A stretch of 10,768 bases of DNA, from assembly GCA_030640045.1 (NCBI GenBank), contig DAOWKF010000106.1, forward strand, positions 1 through 10,768. The letters run 5' to 3'. The DNA comes from Candidatus Omnitrophota bacterium (lineage in GTDB: Bacteria > NPL-UPA2 > BS750m-G34). Positions 1-6,488 of the stretch are shown piece after piece (the first letter of the stretch is position 1; each line of letters opens with the position of its first letter). The translations under genes were made by a program, and so were the position numbers. The notes beneath the pieces are model-generated. The model did not search any database and had not been told where the DNA came from. It saw only the letters and a program-made list of their open reading frames with translations.

Positions 1-1118
1 GAATCCCATCTATGCCTTTTAATATGGTCAATCAGCTTTTCTGGATGAAAAAGAATAGACCTGAAGTTCTTTCAATAGCTAATTTCTTTTTGCCTATCCA
101 CGCTATCTTCTACTATTATCTATGCGGGGCAAAGATTGCTGAATGGACATGGCTGAGCACTACCCAGCTTCTTGATCCATATAAGAAGACATGGTCAAAA
201 GAGGTGTTCAAAACCTTTTCTCTCCCTCTTCATCTTATGCCTGAAATAGTTATGCCCGGGACCCGAATAGGAACGCTTCACAGAGAGATAGCTCATGAGA
301 TTGGGATAAAACAATTTTCTCTTATAGCCGCTGCCACGCATGACACAGCCTCGGCTTATGCTGCCTGCCCTCTCGAAGATGAAAGAGAGACATTGATTAT
401 AAGTTCCGGAACATGGTCTCTGGTAGGAAAACTTATCCCGGGGCCTATTATAAACGATCTTGTATATAAGAACCATTTCACGAATGAAGGCGGGGTGGGG
501 AACATCCGGCTTTTGAAAAACGTTATGGGCACATGGATTATCCAGGAGCTGCGCCGCATCTGGAAGGAGAGAGACGGGAGAGAGATGAGCTGGAATGAGA
601 TTGTGGCCATGGCTAAAAAGGCTAAGGCCTTCTATGCCTTTATCGACCCTGACAATACCATTTTCTACAATCCTAAAAATATGGAGGAGGCTATTCAAAG
701 ATTTTGTCGTCGTACTCGCCAGGTCGTTCCCAAAGCGCGGGGACAGATTTTAAGGGTAGTTTATGAATGTCTGGCTTTGAAATATGCCCTTGTCAATGAA
801 AGCATAGAAGAAATAACCTCTAAAAAAAATAAAGTTACGCATATTATAGGAGGGGGAGCAAAAAATACACTGCTCAATCAGTTCACCGCCTCTTCTATTG
901 GCCTTCCGGTTCTTGTAGGGCCGGAAGAGGCTACAGCTATCGGGAACATTATTGTCCAGGGAGTTAGCAAGGGATTAGTTAAATCTATTAAAGAAGGCAG
1001 GAAACTGATTCGCGCCTCATTCCCTATTAAAAAATTTAATCCCGAGGATCGACAACTCTGGAGAGAGGCGCTATCAGAGTTCAGAAAACTTCTTAGAACG
1101 AATAGGTTACGACAGTAA
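1..1118 (+). CDS. rhaB: Rhamnulokinase-like FGGY-family sugar kinase, 5' end cut by the window
   Basis: Probable L-rhamnulose kinase, a cytoplasmic enzyme that phosphorylates rhamnulose with ATP to rhamnulose-1-phosphate in rhamnose breakdown. The frame is open from base 3 and enters with IPSMPFN, matching the middle of RhaB; by comparison with E. coli RhaB (489 residues) about 130 N-terminal residues lie outside the window. Counting from the ATG at 12, I see the catalytic-type motif THDTASA (Asp111), SSGTWSLVG (131-139), FTNEGG (156-161) followed by a RhaB-like LLKNVMGTWIIQ, and the C-terminal ATP-site segment IIGGGAKNTLLNQ (278-290) with EEATAIGNI (305-313). These are FGGY-kinase features and the order is that of RhaB. 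The exact sugar is inferred; a related ketose or deoxy-sugar kinase is possible. No other rhamnose gene is visible. Its last 26 bases overlap the 3' end of the opposing gene, and no terminator was seen. Confidence 0.88.
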   Translation, partial: IPSMPFNMVNQLFWMKKNRPEVLSIANFFLPIHAIFYYYLCGAKIAEWTWLSTTQLLDPYKKTWSKEVFKTFSLPLHLMPEIVMPGTRIGTLHREIAHEIGIKQFSLIAAATHDTASAYAACPLEDERETLIISSGTWSLVGKLIPGPIINDLVYKNHFTNEGGVGNIRLLKNVMGTWIIQELRRIWKERDGREMSWNEIVAMAKKAKAFYAFIDPDNTIFYNPKNMEEAIQRFCRRTRQVVPKARGQILRVVYECLALKYALVNESIEEITSKKNKVTHIIGGGAKNTLLNQFTASSIGLPVLVGPEEATAIGNIIVQGVSKGLVKSIKEGRKLIRASFPIKKFNPEDRQLWREALSEFRKLLRTNRLRQ

Positions 1119-2469
1119 AGAAGCGGTCGTTTCTATCCCATTTTCCAAAGAAGTCATCAGGGTCACCTGTAAACCAATCTAGTCCTGCAGCCATTTTCCA
1201 GTTGTCATTAAATTTATGGGTATATTTAGGCTGGAAGAATTGGTCAGCGTCATTAAAACTGTATACTCCGGATAAATCGAATTGATTGGATCCGTTGATC
1301 TTTATCATTAATCTTCCATATAAATCATTCCTGAGAGGCCTGGTATATCCTGCATAACTTATATAATCCTCATTGCTTTTATAATTGGTCACTTTTTGAC
1401 CGGCATATTCCAGGAGTAATCTAGTATCCTCAAACCAGGGAATCTGGCTGCTATCCCATGTATAACCTCCACCGAAGATATATTCAAGATAGTCGTCATC
1501 TGCCTGCCCGTCAGTAAAATGCCATGCCCCCTCTCCATGCACCTCTAATTGGCCATAGGTAGTAGAGAATGCCCCGCCTATCTCCTTCATTTTATTAAAG
1601 CATGGGATAAAATGTATTTTTGTTGCAGTTTCCCTTTCCCTTACTACAGCCACATTATTGAATCCATCGTAGTAACTAAGGGAAAAATCCCATCCTGCCC
1701 TGGTTGTATTTAATCTGATTCCATATTGCATGTTGCGGACTTGTTTAGGAGGAAGTTCTCTTTCCTCGACAGTTGAGATGTCATCACCACTCAGGGATGA
1801 ACCTGTAGATGAAAGATATGAATTTAACTGTGCTGGTGTATAATTAAAATTAAACTGGTCTCCAGCTATAAGGGCGTCTCCTTCTCCTGACCATCTGTTG
1901 TTATCTTCTGGAAGGCGTGATGGAGTAAAAAGAGGGACCAGGACAAAATTTACGCTTGTCTCAGGCCAGGCATAATTAAAAGATGCTGAAACTACTCCTA
2001 ATTTTCTGAGATCAGGGACATCTGTAAATTCACAAGAGTTTAGATTGTCAAGAGGTTTGTATCCGTCTGCCTTTCCCCAGGTATAGATCCTTTTTCCAAT
2101 AGAGAAATCGTATTGCTCTCCGGAATACAGGAGATAGGCCTCTTCTATGCTTCCAACATATCTCAGTTTATTCCTTTCGTAAAGACTATCAATGACCCCT
2201 TTGCTTAAGTCGTCATTGTCGCAATAGACCTCTGGCGAGACCTTTAAAGAGATATTATCAGTAAAATCATAGTCCATATCGAACGACAGTTTTGACTCAA
2301 TACGGTTACGTTTGTTATCGTTGTCAGTCTTCCACTTATGGGCAAAGAGCTTTACTTCTTCTTTTCCTTTTATAGATAATTTATCAACTCCCAATTCCAT
2401 GGCCGCAACATCTACAATAAAAAATGCAGAAATAAAAATAGCCAAAACAACAATTACTAAATTTTTCAT
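1093..2469 (-). CDS. Outer-membrane beta-barrel protein of unknown substrate
   Basis: A 458-residue protein with a clear signal peptide: Lys2 and a hydrophobic stretch (4-22), with likely cleavage after VAA at residue 23. The mature part is rich in alternating, aromatic-rich strands and ends in TYSF, a C-terminal Phe typical of barrels inserted by the BAM machinery. The segment IGKRIYTWGKADGYKPLDNLN (about 124-144) and the later PLFTPSRLP (179-187) resemble motifs of DUF1302-like and related porin-type barrels, in which a tryptophan-glycine turn and a proline-rich arginine loop recur. That family link is from memory and moderate at best. The start is supported by a very strong Shine-Dalgarno, AAGGAGG, at 2477-2483. 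It lies downstream of the channel gene on the same strand, 108 bases away, and probably has its own promoter. Substrate and function are unknown. Confidence 0.75.
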   Translation of the reverse strand: MKNLVIVVLAIFISAFFIVDVAAMELGVDKLSIKGKEEVKLFAHKWKTDNDNKRNRIESKLSFDMDYDFTDNISLKVSPEVYCDNDDLSKGVIDSLYERNKLRYVGSIEEAYLLYSGEQYDFSIGKRIYTWGKADGYKPLDNLNSCEFTDVPDLRKLGVVSASFNYAWPETSVNFVLVPLFTPSRLPEDNNRWSGEGDALIAGDQFNFNYTPAQLNSYLSSTGSSLSGDDISTVEERELPPKQVRNMQYGIRLNTTRAGWDFSLSYYDGFNNVAVVRERETATKIHFIPCFNKMKEIGGAFSTTYGQLEVHGEGAWHFTDGQADDDYLEYIFGGGYTWDSSQIPWFEDTRLLLEYAGQKVTNYKSNEDYISYAGYTRPLRNDLYGRLMIKINGSNQFDLSGVYSFNDADQFFQPKYTHKFNDNWKMAAGLDWFTGDPDDFFGKWDRNDRFFTVVTYSF

Positions 2470-2476
2470 TTTTCCC

Positions 2477-2483
2477 CCTCCTT
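2477..2483 (-). promoter_or_regulatory. Strong ribosome-binding site of the outer-membrane protein gene
   Basis: On the minus strand AAGGAGG, followed by GGG, lies 7 bases before the ATG at 2467-2469. It is a full match to the anti-SD core and suggests a highly translated mRNA. Confidence 0.85.
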
Positions 2484-2503
2484 AATTCCAACCACTATAT
2501 GTT

Positions 2504-2518
2504 ATCGCCAGAGGCGAT
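2504..2518 (-). other. Stem-loop in the 5' leader of the outer-membrane protein gene
   Basis: ATCGCC and GGCGAT form a perfect 6-bp stem with a 3-base loop. On the minus strand it is followed by AACATATAG, with no U-tract, so it is not an intrinsic terminator of the channel gene. If transcription starts near 2521, downstream of the TATAAT at 2528-2533, the stem-loop would sit at the very 5' end of the mRNA, as in the stabilising leader stems known from ompA. Formation in vivo is inferred. Confidence 0.5.
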
Positions 2519-2527
2519 TTGCTTGCA

Positions 2528-2564
2528 ATTATATAATTTAATCATAATTTTTTTTATCTGTCAA
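2528..2564 (-). promoter_or_regulatory. Candidate promoter of the outer-membrane protein gene, with unusual spacing
   Basis: Reading the minus strand, a perfect -35 box TTGACA is at 2559-2564 and a perfect -10 box TATAAT at 2528-2533, but 25 bases separate them instead of about 17. The excess equals a run of eight A (2548-2555). At a normal 17-base spacing the hexamer is only TTAAAT (2536-2541). Which -10 is used cannot be decided from sequence. Confidence 0.45.
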
Positions 2565-2577
2565 CTATTAAAATTTT

Positions 2578-3576
2578 TTATCCCGCCATTTCTCTAAGGG
2601 ACTTCATCTGTTCAGGCGTGCCTATAGTAATAAGGATGTCATTTTCCTTTATTACGGTAGTAGAGCCTGGGTTATAGTGAAAGGACCCGGTCTTCTCATC
2701 CCGGACAGCAATAATAATAAGGCCTGTCTTTTCCCCGATCTTTGCCTGAGCCAGGGTGTTGCCGATTAGATCGGATCCCTTTGCAATAGATGCCTCCTCT
2801 ACCCGGATAGTTGCCCCTTTTCTATAGAGCATTTTATCTAAAAAAGAGACCACAATAGGTCTTAGCATAGTTGAGGCCATGCGCATTCCTCCGATAGCAT
2901 TTGGAGTTACAACAGAATCTGCACCTGCGCGTCTTAGTTTATGCTCACTATTTTGGTCAATGGCAAGAGATATAATGCGTAGATTTTTATTAAGACCCCG
3001 GGCTGTGAGGACCACAAAGAGGTTATCCTTATCAGATGGGAGCGCGCTTATTAAGCCTCTGGCTCGCAATATCCCTGCCTCTTTTAAGACCTCATCTTCG
3101 CTTGGATCGCCTTCTAAAAAGAGGACATCCTCTTGTTTTTGCAGTTCCTTAATTTTATCCGAATCATTTTCTATCACAACAAAGGGGTCTTTGGTTTTTA
3201 TAAGTTCATCAATGATATATTCAGCGCATCCATCAGATCCACACACGATTATCTGTTCATTCATGTCTTCAATCTTTGATTTCATTTTTTTCCTCCTGAA
3301 GATATCTGAAAGTTTACCTTCCACTATAAAGGCGACAATTGAACTTAAGGCATAAAGCAGGACTCCTGTGCCTAATAATATCAAAAATATGGTAAATATG
3401 CGGCCATTGTCTGAAAGCGGCCGGACCTCCTGAAACCCTACGGTTGTTATCGTTATGACGGTCATATAGAGGGATTCGAGTAGAGACCATTTTTCAATAA
3501 TCATAAATGCACCGGTGCCGATGGCAAGTACAATAACCAAGGCAGTAATTATCTTTATTAATCTATCCTGAAACAT
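2578..3576 (-). CDS. Two-TM potassium channel with RCK (TrkA-N/TrkA-C) regulatory module
   Basis: An inner-membrane K+ channel subunit of the MthK/Kch type, expected to form a tetrameric pore gated by a cytoplasmic ligand-binding ring. With the ATG at 3574-3576 it is 332 residues: TM1 about 8-28, pore helix 35-44, selectivity filter TVGFQE (45-50), TM2 about 60-86, RCK N-lobe about 108-225 starting IIVCGSDG, and RCK C-lobe about 255-332 ending LITIGTPEQMKSLREM. The glycine-rich nucleotide loop is degenerate (CGSDGCAE rather than GxGxxG), as also in MthK, so the ligand could be an ion or another nucleotide. An in-frame GTG at 3679-3681 would add 35 basic residues but overlap the upstream gene by 92 bases, so I prefer the ATG, which lies 13 bases after that gene's stop. 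Neither start has a good Shine-Dalgarno. It is probably co-transcribed with the exported protein gene upstream. Confidence 0.9.
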   Translation of the reverse strand: MFQDRLIKIITALVIVLAIGTGAFMIIEKWSLLESLYMTVITITTVGFQEVRPLSDNGRIFTIFLILLGTGVLLYALSSIVAFIVEGKLSDIFRRKKMKSKIEDMNEQIIVCGSDGCAEYIIDELIKTKDPFVVIENDSDKIKELQKQEDVLFLEGDPSEDEVLKEAGILRARGLISALPSDKDNLFVVLTARGLNKNLRIISLAIDQNSEHKLRRAGADSVVTPNAIGGMRMASTMLRPIVVSFLDKMLYRKGATIRVEEASIAKGSDLIGNTLAQAKIGEKTGLIIIAVRDEKTGSFHYNPGSTTVIKENDILITIGTPEQMKSLREMAG

Positions 3577-3589
3577 ATTTGTAAGTATA

Positions 3590-4027
3590 TCATCTGGAAA
3601 AACGATCGTTTTTCCTTGCCTTTTTTGAAGAGGATGGAATTCTTTTCTTTTTCTTTTGCTTGGGGGTAGAGTCCAATTCACTATATTCTTCTACATATTC
3701 TTCTGTTGCCCATTCATCATCTGCTTCCTTTTCATCTGCGCTCTCAGTTTCTGCTTTCTCTATTTTTTTCCCTGTAGGGACAAGGAAGATCTCACCGGTT
3801 TCTGTTTGGTCTATCCTAAATTCTGTGTTTCCTATTATTATAGTCTCACCGGCTTTAGGTTCCTCAAACCCAGACCCTTTTGATGTCTCATCAAACGGAA
3901 GAGACACATCAGGCTTTGATGTTTCTGGCGGCCGTTCTGGAACAACATGCCCTGATTTATCTCCTGCCCAACTCAAGGAGACTAAAAATATACCTCCAAT
4001 CAAAACCACCAATAGATTTTTAATCAT
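3590..4027 (-). CDS. Small exported protein of unknown function with acidic and basic tail
   Basis: I do not recognise this 145-residue protein. It has a signal peptide (MIKNLLVVLIGGIFLVSLSWA, likely cut after Ala21) with no lipobox cysteine, so a soluble periplasmic or secreted fate is expected. A proline-rich linker (about 28-45) leads to a short strand-rich unit, ETIIIGNTEFRIDQTETGEI (61-80), which is the only part that looks folded. Then come an acidic stretch (about 90-119, many Glu/Asp) and a Lys/Arg-rich end (122-145). The start is supported by AGGAG at 4037-4041, 9 bases before the ATG, and by a promoter at 4049-4077. Its stop lies 13 bases before the preferred channel start, so an operon with the channel is likely. 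Codon-like composition and the signal peptide argue that it is real, although the opposite strand is also open here. No function is proposed. Confidence 0.75.
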   Translation of the reverse strand: MIKNLLVVLIGGIFLVSLSWAGDKSGHVVPERPPETSKPDVSLPFDETSKGSGFEEPKAGETIIIGNTEFRIDQTETGEIFLVPTGKKIEKAETESADEKEADDEWATEEYVEEYSELDSTPKQKKKKRIPSSSKKARKNDRFSR

Positions 4028-4048
4028 ATCTCATTTCTCCTCTTCATC

Positions 4049-4077
4049 ATTATATACTATTTTTTACCTTTATACAA
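4049..4077 (-). promoter_or_regulatory. Promoter for the exported protein and K+ channel genes
   Basis: On the minus strand TTGTAT (4072-4077) and a perfect TATAAT (4049-4054) are separated by exactly 17 bases. The predicted start near 4042 leaves a leader of about 15 bases that holds little more than the Shine-Dalgarno. It is back-to-back with the nifS promoter; the two -35 boxes are only 5 bases apart. Confidence 0.65.
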
Positions 4078-4082
4078 ATAAT

Positions 4083-4111
4083 TTGACAGATATAATTTTG
4101 GATTATATAAT
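4083..4111 (+). promoter_or_regulatory. Perfect-consensus sigma70-type promoter of the nifS operon, giving a leaderless transcript
   Basis: TTGACA (4083-4088), a 17-base spacer and TATAAT (4106-4111) match the housekeeping-sigma consensus at every position. Only six bases (AATCCC) separate the -10 box from the ATG at 4118, so the expected transcription start, about 7 bases past the -10, is the A of that ATG or within a base or two of it. There is no Shine-Dalgarno upstream. Both facts point to a leaderless mRNA. Confidence 0.85.
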
Positions 4112-4116
4112 AATCC
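4100..4116. promoter_or_regulatory. Dyad over the -10 box and start point of the nifS promoter (possible operator)
   Basis: GGATTAT (4100-4106) and ATAATCC (4110-4116) are perfect inverted repeats around a 3-base centre. The dyad covers the whole -10 box and runs to within two bases of the start codon, where a bound dimeric regulator would block RNA polymerase. AT-rich promoter sequence can produce such symmetry by chance, but the GG/CC ends make it more than TATA symmetry. No regulator is identified. Confidence 0.4.
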
Positions 4117-4117
4117 C

Positions 4118-5275
4118 ATGCAAACTGTCTACGCTGATAATAATTCTACAACCGAGATTGCTCCGGAAGTGCTGGAGGCAATGCTGCCTTTTCTTAAAGA
4201 GTCTTATGGAAATCCCTCCAGCATGCATACCTTTGGCGGAGAGATCCACCATCATATTGAAGAGGCCAGGGAGCGTGTTGCAGCACTTATTGGGGCAGAA
4301 CCGCAGGAGATTGTATTTACGTCCTGCGGTACCGAGAGCGATAATACCGCTATCAGGGGCACGATTGAGGCCTATCCAAGGAAAAGACATATTATCACCA
4401 CCCGCGTAGAGCACCCGGCGGTCAAAAATGTCTGCCGGTATCTCTCTTCGCGTGGATACAAGGTGACAGAGCTTGATGTCAATGGAGAGGGGCTTCTTGA
4501 CGTGGAAGAACTTAAGAAGGTCTTAAGTGACGATACAGCGTTGGTCAGCACCATGTATGCCAATAACGAGACCGGGGTCATTTTTCCAATCGAAGAGATA
4601 AGCGGGATCGTTAAGGAAAAAGGCATTCCTTTCCACGCAGATTCTGTCCAGGCTGTTGGTAAGATAGCTATTGATTTAAAAAAGACACCGATTGACCTGC
4701 TTTCTCTCTCCGGGCATAAACTCCATGCCCCAAAGGGAGTAGGGGCGCTTTACATAAGACACGGGACAAAATTTACTCCTTTTATAATAGGCGGGCACCA
4801 GGAGAGTGGTAGACGGGGAGGCACTGAAAATGTCGCCTCGATTGTCGGGCTGGGCAAGGCCTCGGAACTTGCCTGTAAATTTAGAGACGAAGAAAATGTC
4901 ATAATAAAGAAGATGCGGGACCGGTTAGAAAAGGGAATTTTAAAACAGGTTCCTCATTGTCGTGTAAACGGACACCCTGAGAAAAGGCTTTCTAATACCA
5001 CAAATATCAGTTTTGAATATGTAGAAGGTGAGGCGATACTTCTCTCTTTGAGTGAGGTTGGTATCTGCGCCTCATCCGGTTCAGCCTGCACATCGGGTTC
5101 TTTAGAGCCTTCATATGTGCTCAGGGCAATGGGTGTCCCTTTTACTGCAATTAATGGCTCAGTTCGTTTTAGCCTCTCCCGCTATAATAGCGAGAAAGAT
5201 ATAGACTATATCATTGCCCGGACCAAGGTTATCATAGAGAGACTTCGCGTTATTTCTCCGTTTGGAGCTAAATAA
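4118..5275 (+). CDS. nifS: Cysteine desulfurase, NifS/IscS class
   Basis: A cytoplasmic PLP enzyme that takes sulfur from L-cysteine as an enzyme persulfide for Fe-S cluster and other thio-cofactor synthesis, leaving alanine. It is 385 residues, a normal length for class I. Visible are the N-terminal YADNNSTT, His99 in VEHP (stacks on PLP), HADSVQAVG with Asp174 and Gln178, the Schiff-base lysine Lys201 in SLSGHKLHAPKG, GTENVA (235-240), and the mobile-loop catalytic Cys324 in SSGSACTSGSLEPS, characteristic of NifS/IscS rather than SufS. The start is the natural N-terminus of the family, and no upstream alternative lies between it and the promoter. It opens the operon, with panC 9 bases downstream. 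No nifU/iscU scaffold gene or iscR-type regulator is in the window, so a housekeeping role is more likely than nitrogen fixation. Whether to call it nifS or iscS cannot be settled here. Confidence 0.95.
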   Translation: MQTVYADNNSTTEIAPEVLEAMLPFLKESYGNPSSMHTFGGEIHHHIEEARERVAALIGAEPQEIVFTSCGTESDNTAIRGTIEAYPRKRHIITTRVEHPAVKNVCRYLSSRGYKVTELDVNGEGLLDVEELKKVLSDDTALVSTMYANNETGVIFPIEEISGIVKEKGIPFHADSVQAVGKIAIDLKKTPIDLLSLSGHKLHAPKGVGALYIRHGTKFTPFIIGGHQESGRRGGTENVASIVGLGKASELACKFRDEENVIIKKMRDRLEKGILKQVPHCRVNGHPEKRLSNTTNISFEYVEGEAILLSLSEVGICASSGSACTSGSLEPSYVLRAMGVPFTAINGSVRFSLSRYNSEKDIDYIIARTKVIIERLRVISPFGAK

Positions 5276-5284
5276 TATTTTTCT

Positions 5285-6127
5285 ATGAAAATTATCCGCA
5301 GTGTCCGGGCCATGGGAAAGGAAATAAAGCGCCTTAAAAAAAATGGAAAAATCATCGGTCTTGTCCCTACCATGGGTTATCTCCATAAAGGGCATATCTC
5401 TCTTCTCAATAGAGGGAGAAAGGAGAATGATATCCTCATCATGAGTATATTTGTAAATCCCATTCAATTCGGACCCGAAGAGGACATTAAAAGATACCCC
5501 CGGGATATACAACGGGATAAGGCGATAGCTGTAAGAGAAAAGGTGGATATAATATTTTATCCTCGCGCAAGAGATATGTATCCTTCAGAATTCCGCACAT
5601 ATGTGGATGTAGAGAGAGTGACAGAAGGTCTATGCGGGGGGAGGCGGCCCGGACATTTTCGCGGAGTAGCAACAGTTGTAGCAAAGCTTTTTAATATAGT
5701 AATGCCGGATAGAGCTTACTTTGGACAGAAAGATGCGCAGCAGGCTATAGTTATAAGGAAGATGGTCAAAGACCTGAATATGCCGGTAAAGATAAAGACC
5801 ATGCCGATTGTCAGAGAAAAAGACGGGATGGCTATAAGTTCGCGCAATAAATATTTAGATAATAAAGAAAGACGGGCAGGCCTGGTTCTTTCCCAATCGC
5901 TTAAGGAAGCAAAAGATTTAGTTAAAAGAGGGATAAAGGATGTATCTATTATCAAAAGAAAAGTAACTGAGCTGATTAGAACTGAAAAACCGGCGTGTAT
6001 AGATTATGTAGAGATTGTAGATAAAGAAAAGTTGGAAAGGCTTAAATATATAAAAAAAGGGCATACCTTAATAGCCTTAGCTGTCTATATCAATAAGACA
6101 AGACTCATTGATAATATAACTTTATAG
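5285..6127 (+). CDS. panC: Pantothenate synthetase
   Basis: Joins D-pantoate and beta-alanine with ATP, through a pantoyl-adenylate, to give pantothenate (vitamin B5, the CoA precursor) in the cytoplasm. The 280-residue protein has the usual length and all family landmarks: PTMGYLHKGH with the HIGH-type His34 and His37, SIFVNPIQFGPEED (54-67), YPR, the GHFRGVATVVAKLFNIV block (123-139), YFGQKDAQQ (145-153), and MAISSRNKYL (182-191), the KMSKS-equivalent loop. It starts 9 bases after nifS with no good Shine-Dalgarno (GGAG lies 16 bases upstream), so translation probably depends on coupling to nifS. The next gene, panD, makes its beta-alanine substrate. panB and panE, needed to make pantoate, are absent from the window. 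Confidence 0.97.
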   Translation: MKIIRSVRAMGKEIKRLKKNGKIIGLVPTMGYLHKGHISLLNRGRKENDILIMSIFVNPIQFGPEEDIKRYPRDIQRDKAIAVREKVDIIFYPRARDMYPSEFRTYVDVERVTEGLCGGRRPGHFRGVATVVAKLFNIVMPDRAYFGQKDAQQAIVIRKMVKDLNMPVKIKTMPIVREKDGMAISSRNKYLDNKERRAGLVLSQSLKEAKDLVKRGIKDVSIIKRKVTELIRTEKPACIDYVEIVDKEKLERLKYIKKGHTLIALAVYINKTRLIDNITL

Positions 6128-6131
6128 GAGG
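6126..6131 (+). promoter_or_regulatory. Ribosome-binding site of panD
   Basis: AGGAGG starts inside the panC stop codon and ends 8 bases before the panD ATG. It is one of the few canonical sites in this operon and favours efficient panD re-initiation. Confidence 0.85.
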
Positions 6132-6139
6132 AGAAAATT

Positions 6140-6487
6140 ATGCTTAGATATATGTGTAAGTCCAAGATCCATCGCGCAACTATAACTCAAGCCAATCTCA
6201 AATACATGGGGAGCATCACCATAGATAGTCGTTTATTAAAGGCTGCGGATATACTGCCTAATGAACGCGTACAGGTTTTGAATCTCAACAACGGCACCCG
6301 TCTTGAGACATATGCCATGGAAGGCAAGGCCGGGACAGGTATAATATGTCTAAATGGTCCGGCTGCGCGCTCAGGCGAAGTAGGGGATGAGATAATCATC
6401 GTCTCCTACGGTCTTTTTAGTAAAAAAGAATTTAAAAAATATAAATCCAAAATTATTTTTGTAAATAAAAAAAATAAAAGGAGGTAA
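6140..6487 (+). CDS. panD: Aspartate 1-decarboxylase (pyruvoyl enzyme) proenzyme
   Basis: Decarboxylates L-aspartate to beta-alanine for pantothenate synthesis. It is made as an inactive chain that cuts itself between Gly24 and Ser25; Ser25 becomes the catalytic pyruvoyl group at the N-terminus of the alpha chain. The cleavage site YMGSITID is intact, as are the N-terminal [24 protein letters not shown] (29-42), VQVLN, the [17 protein letters not shown] block (50-66) and [21 protein letters not shown] (71-91). At 115 residues it is close to the usual 115-130. The C-terminus is lysine-rich. It sits between panC and nadX, 12 bases after panC. Its last codons carry the ribosome-binding site for nadX. 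Confidence 0.97.
   Translation: MLRYMCKSKIHRATITQANLKYMGSITIDSRLLKAADILPNERVQVLNLNNGTRLETYAMEGKAGTGIICLNGPAARSGEVGDEIIIVSYGLFSKKEFKKYKSKIIFVNKKNKRR
6480..6484 (+). promoter_or_regulatory. Ribosome-binding site that sets the TTG start of nadX
   Basis: GGAGG, within AAAGGAGGT (6477-6485), ends 4 bases before the TTG at 6489. No ATG or GTG in frame is nearby, and the TTG reading gives the complete N-terminal beta strand of the Rossmann fold (MKIGIIGCGTIG). The spacing is a little short but the site is otherwise perfect. Confidence 0.75.
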
Positions 6488-6488
6488 T

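Noticed and set aside
2504..2518. Intrinsic terminator after the K+ channel gene
   Set aside because: The stem is only 6 bp and no U-tract follows on the minus strand; a leader stem-loop is the better reading.
3577..3681. GTG start adding 35 residues to the K+ channel
   Set aside because: It would overlap the upstream gene by 92 bases in another frame and has only a weak GAAG as SD. It is kept as a possible alternative but not preferred.
3660..4409. A 249-codon + strand reading frame across the intergenic region and into nifS
   Set aside because: It is antisense to the exported protein gene, crosses both promoters and is out of frame with nifS. Its low-complexity Ser/Phe content is typical of a shadow frame.
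4118..5275. Evidence for nitrogen fixation from the nifS-like gene
   Set aside because: No nif structural gene or nifU is nearby; NifS-type desulfurases serve general Fe-S assembly in many anaerobes.
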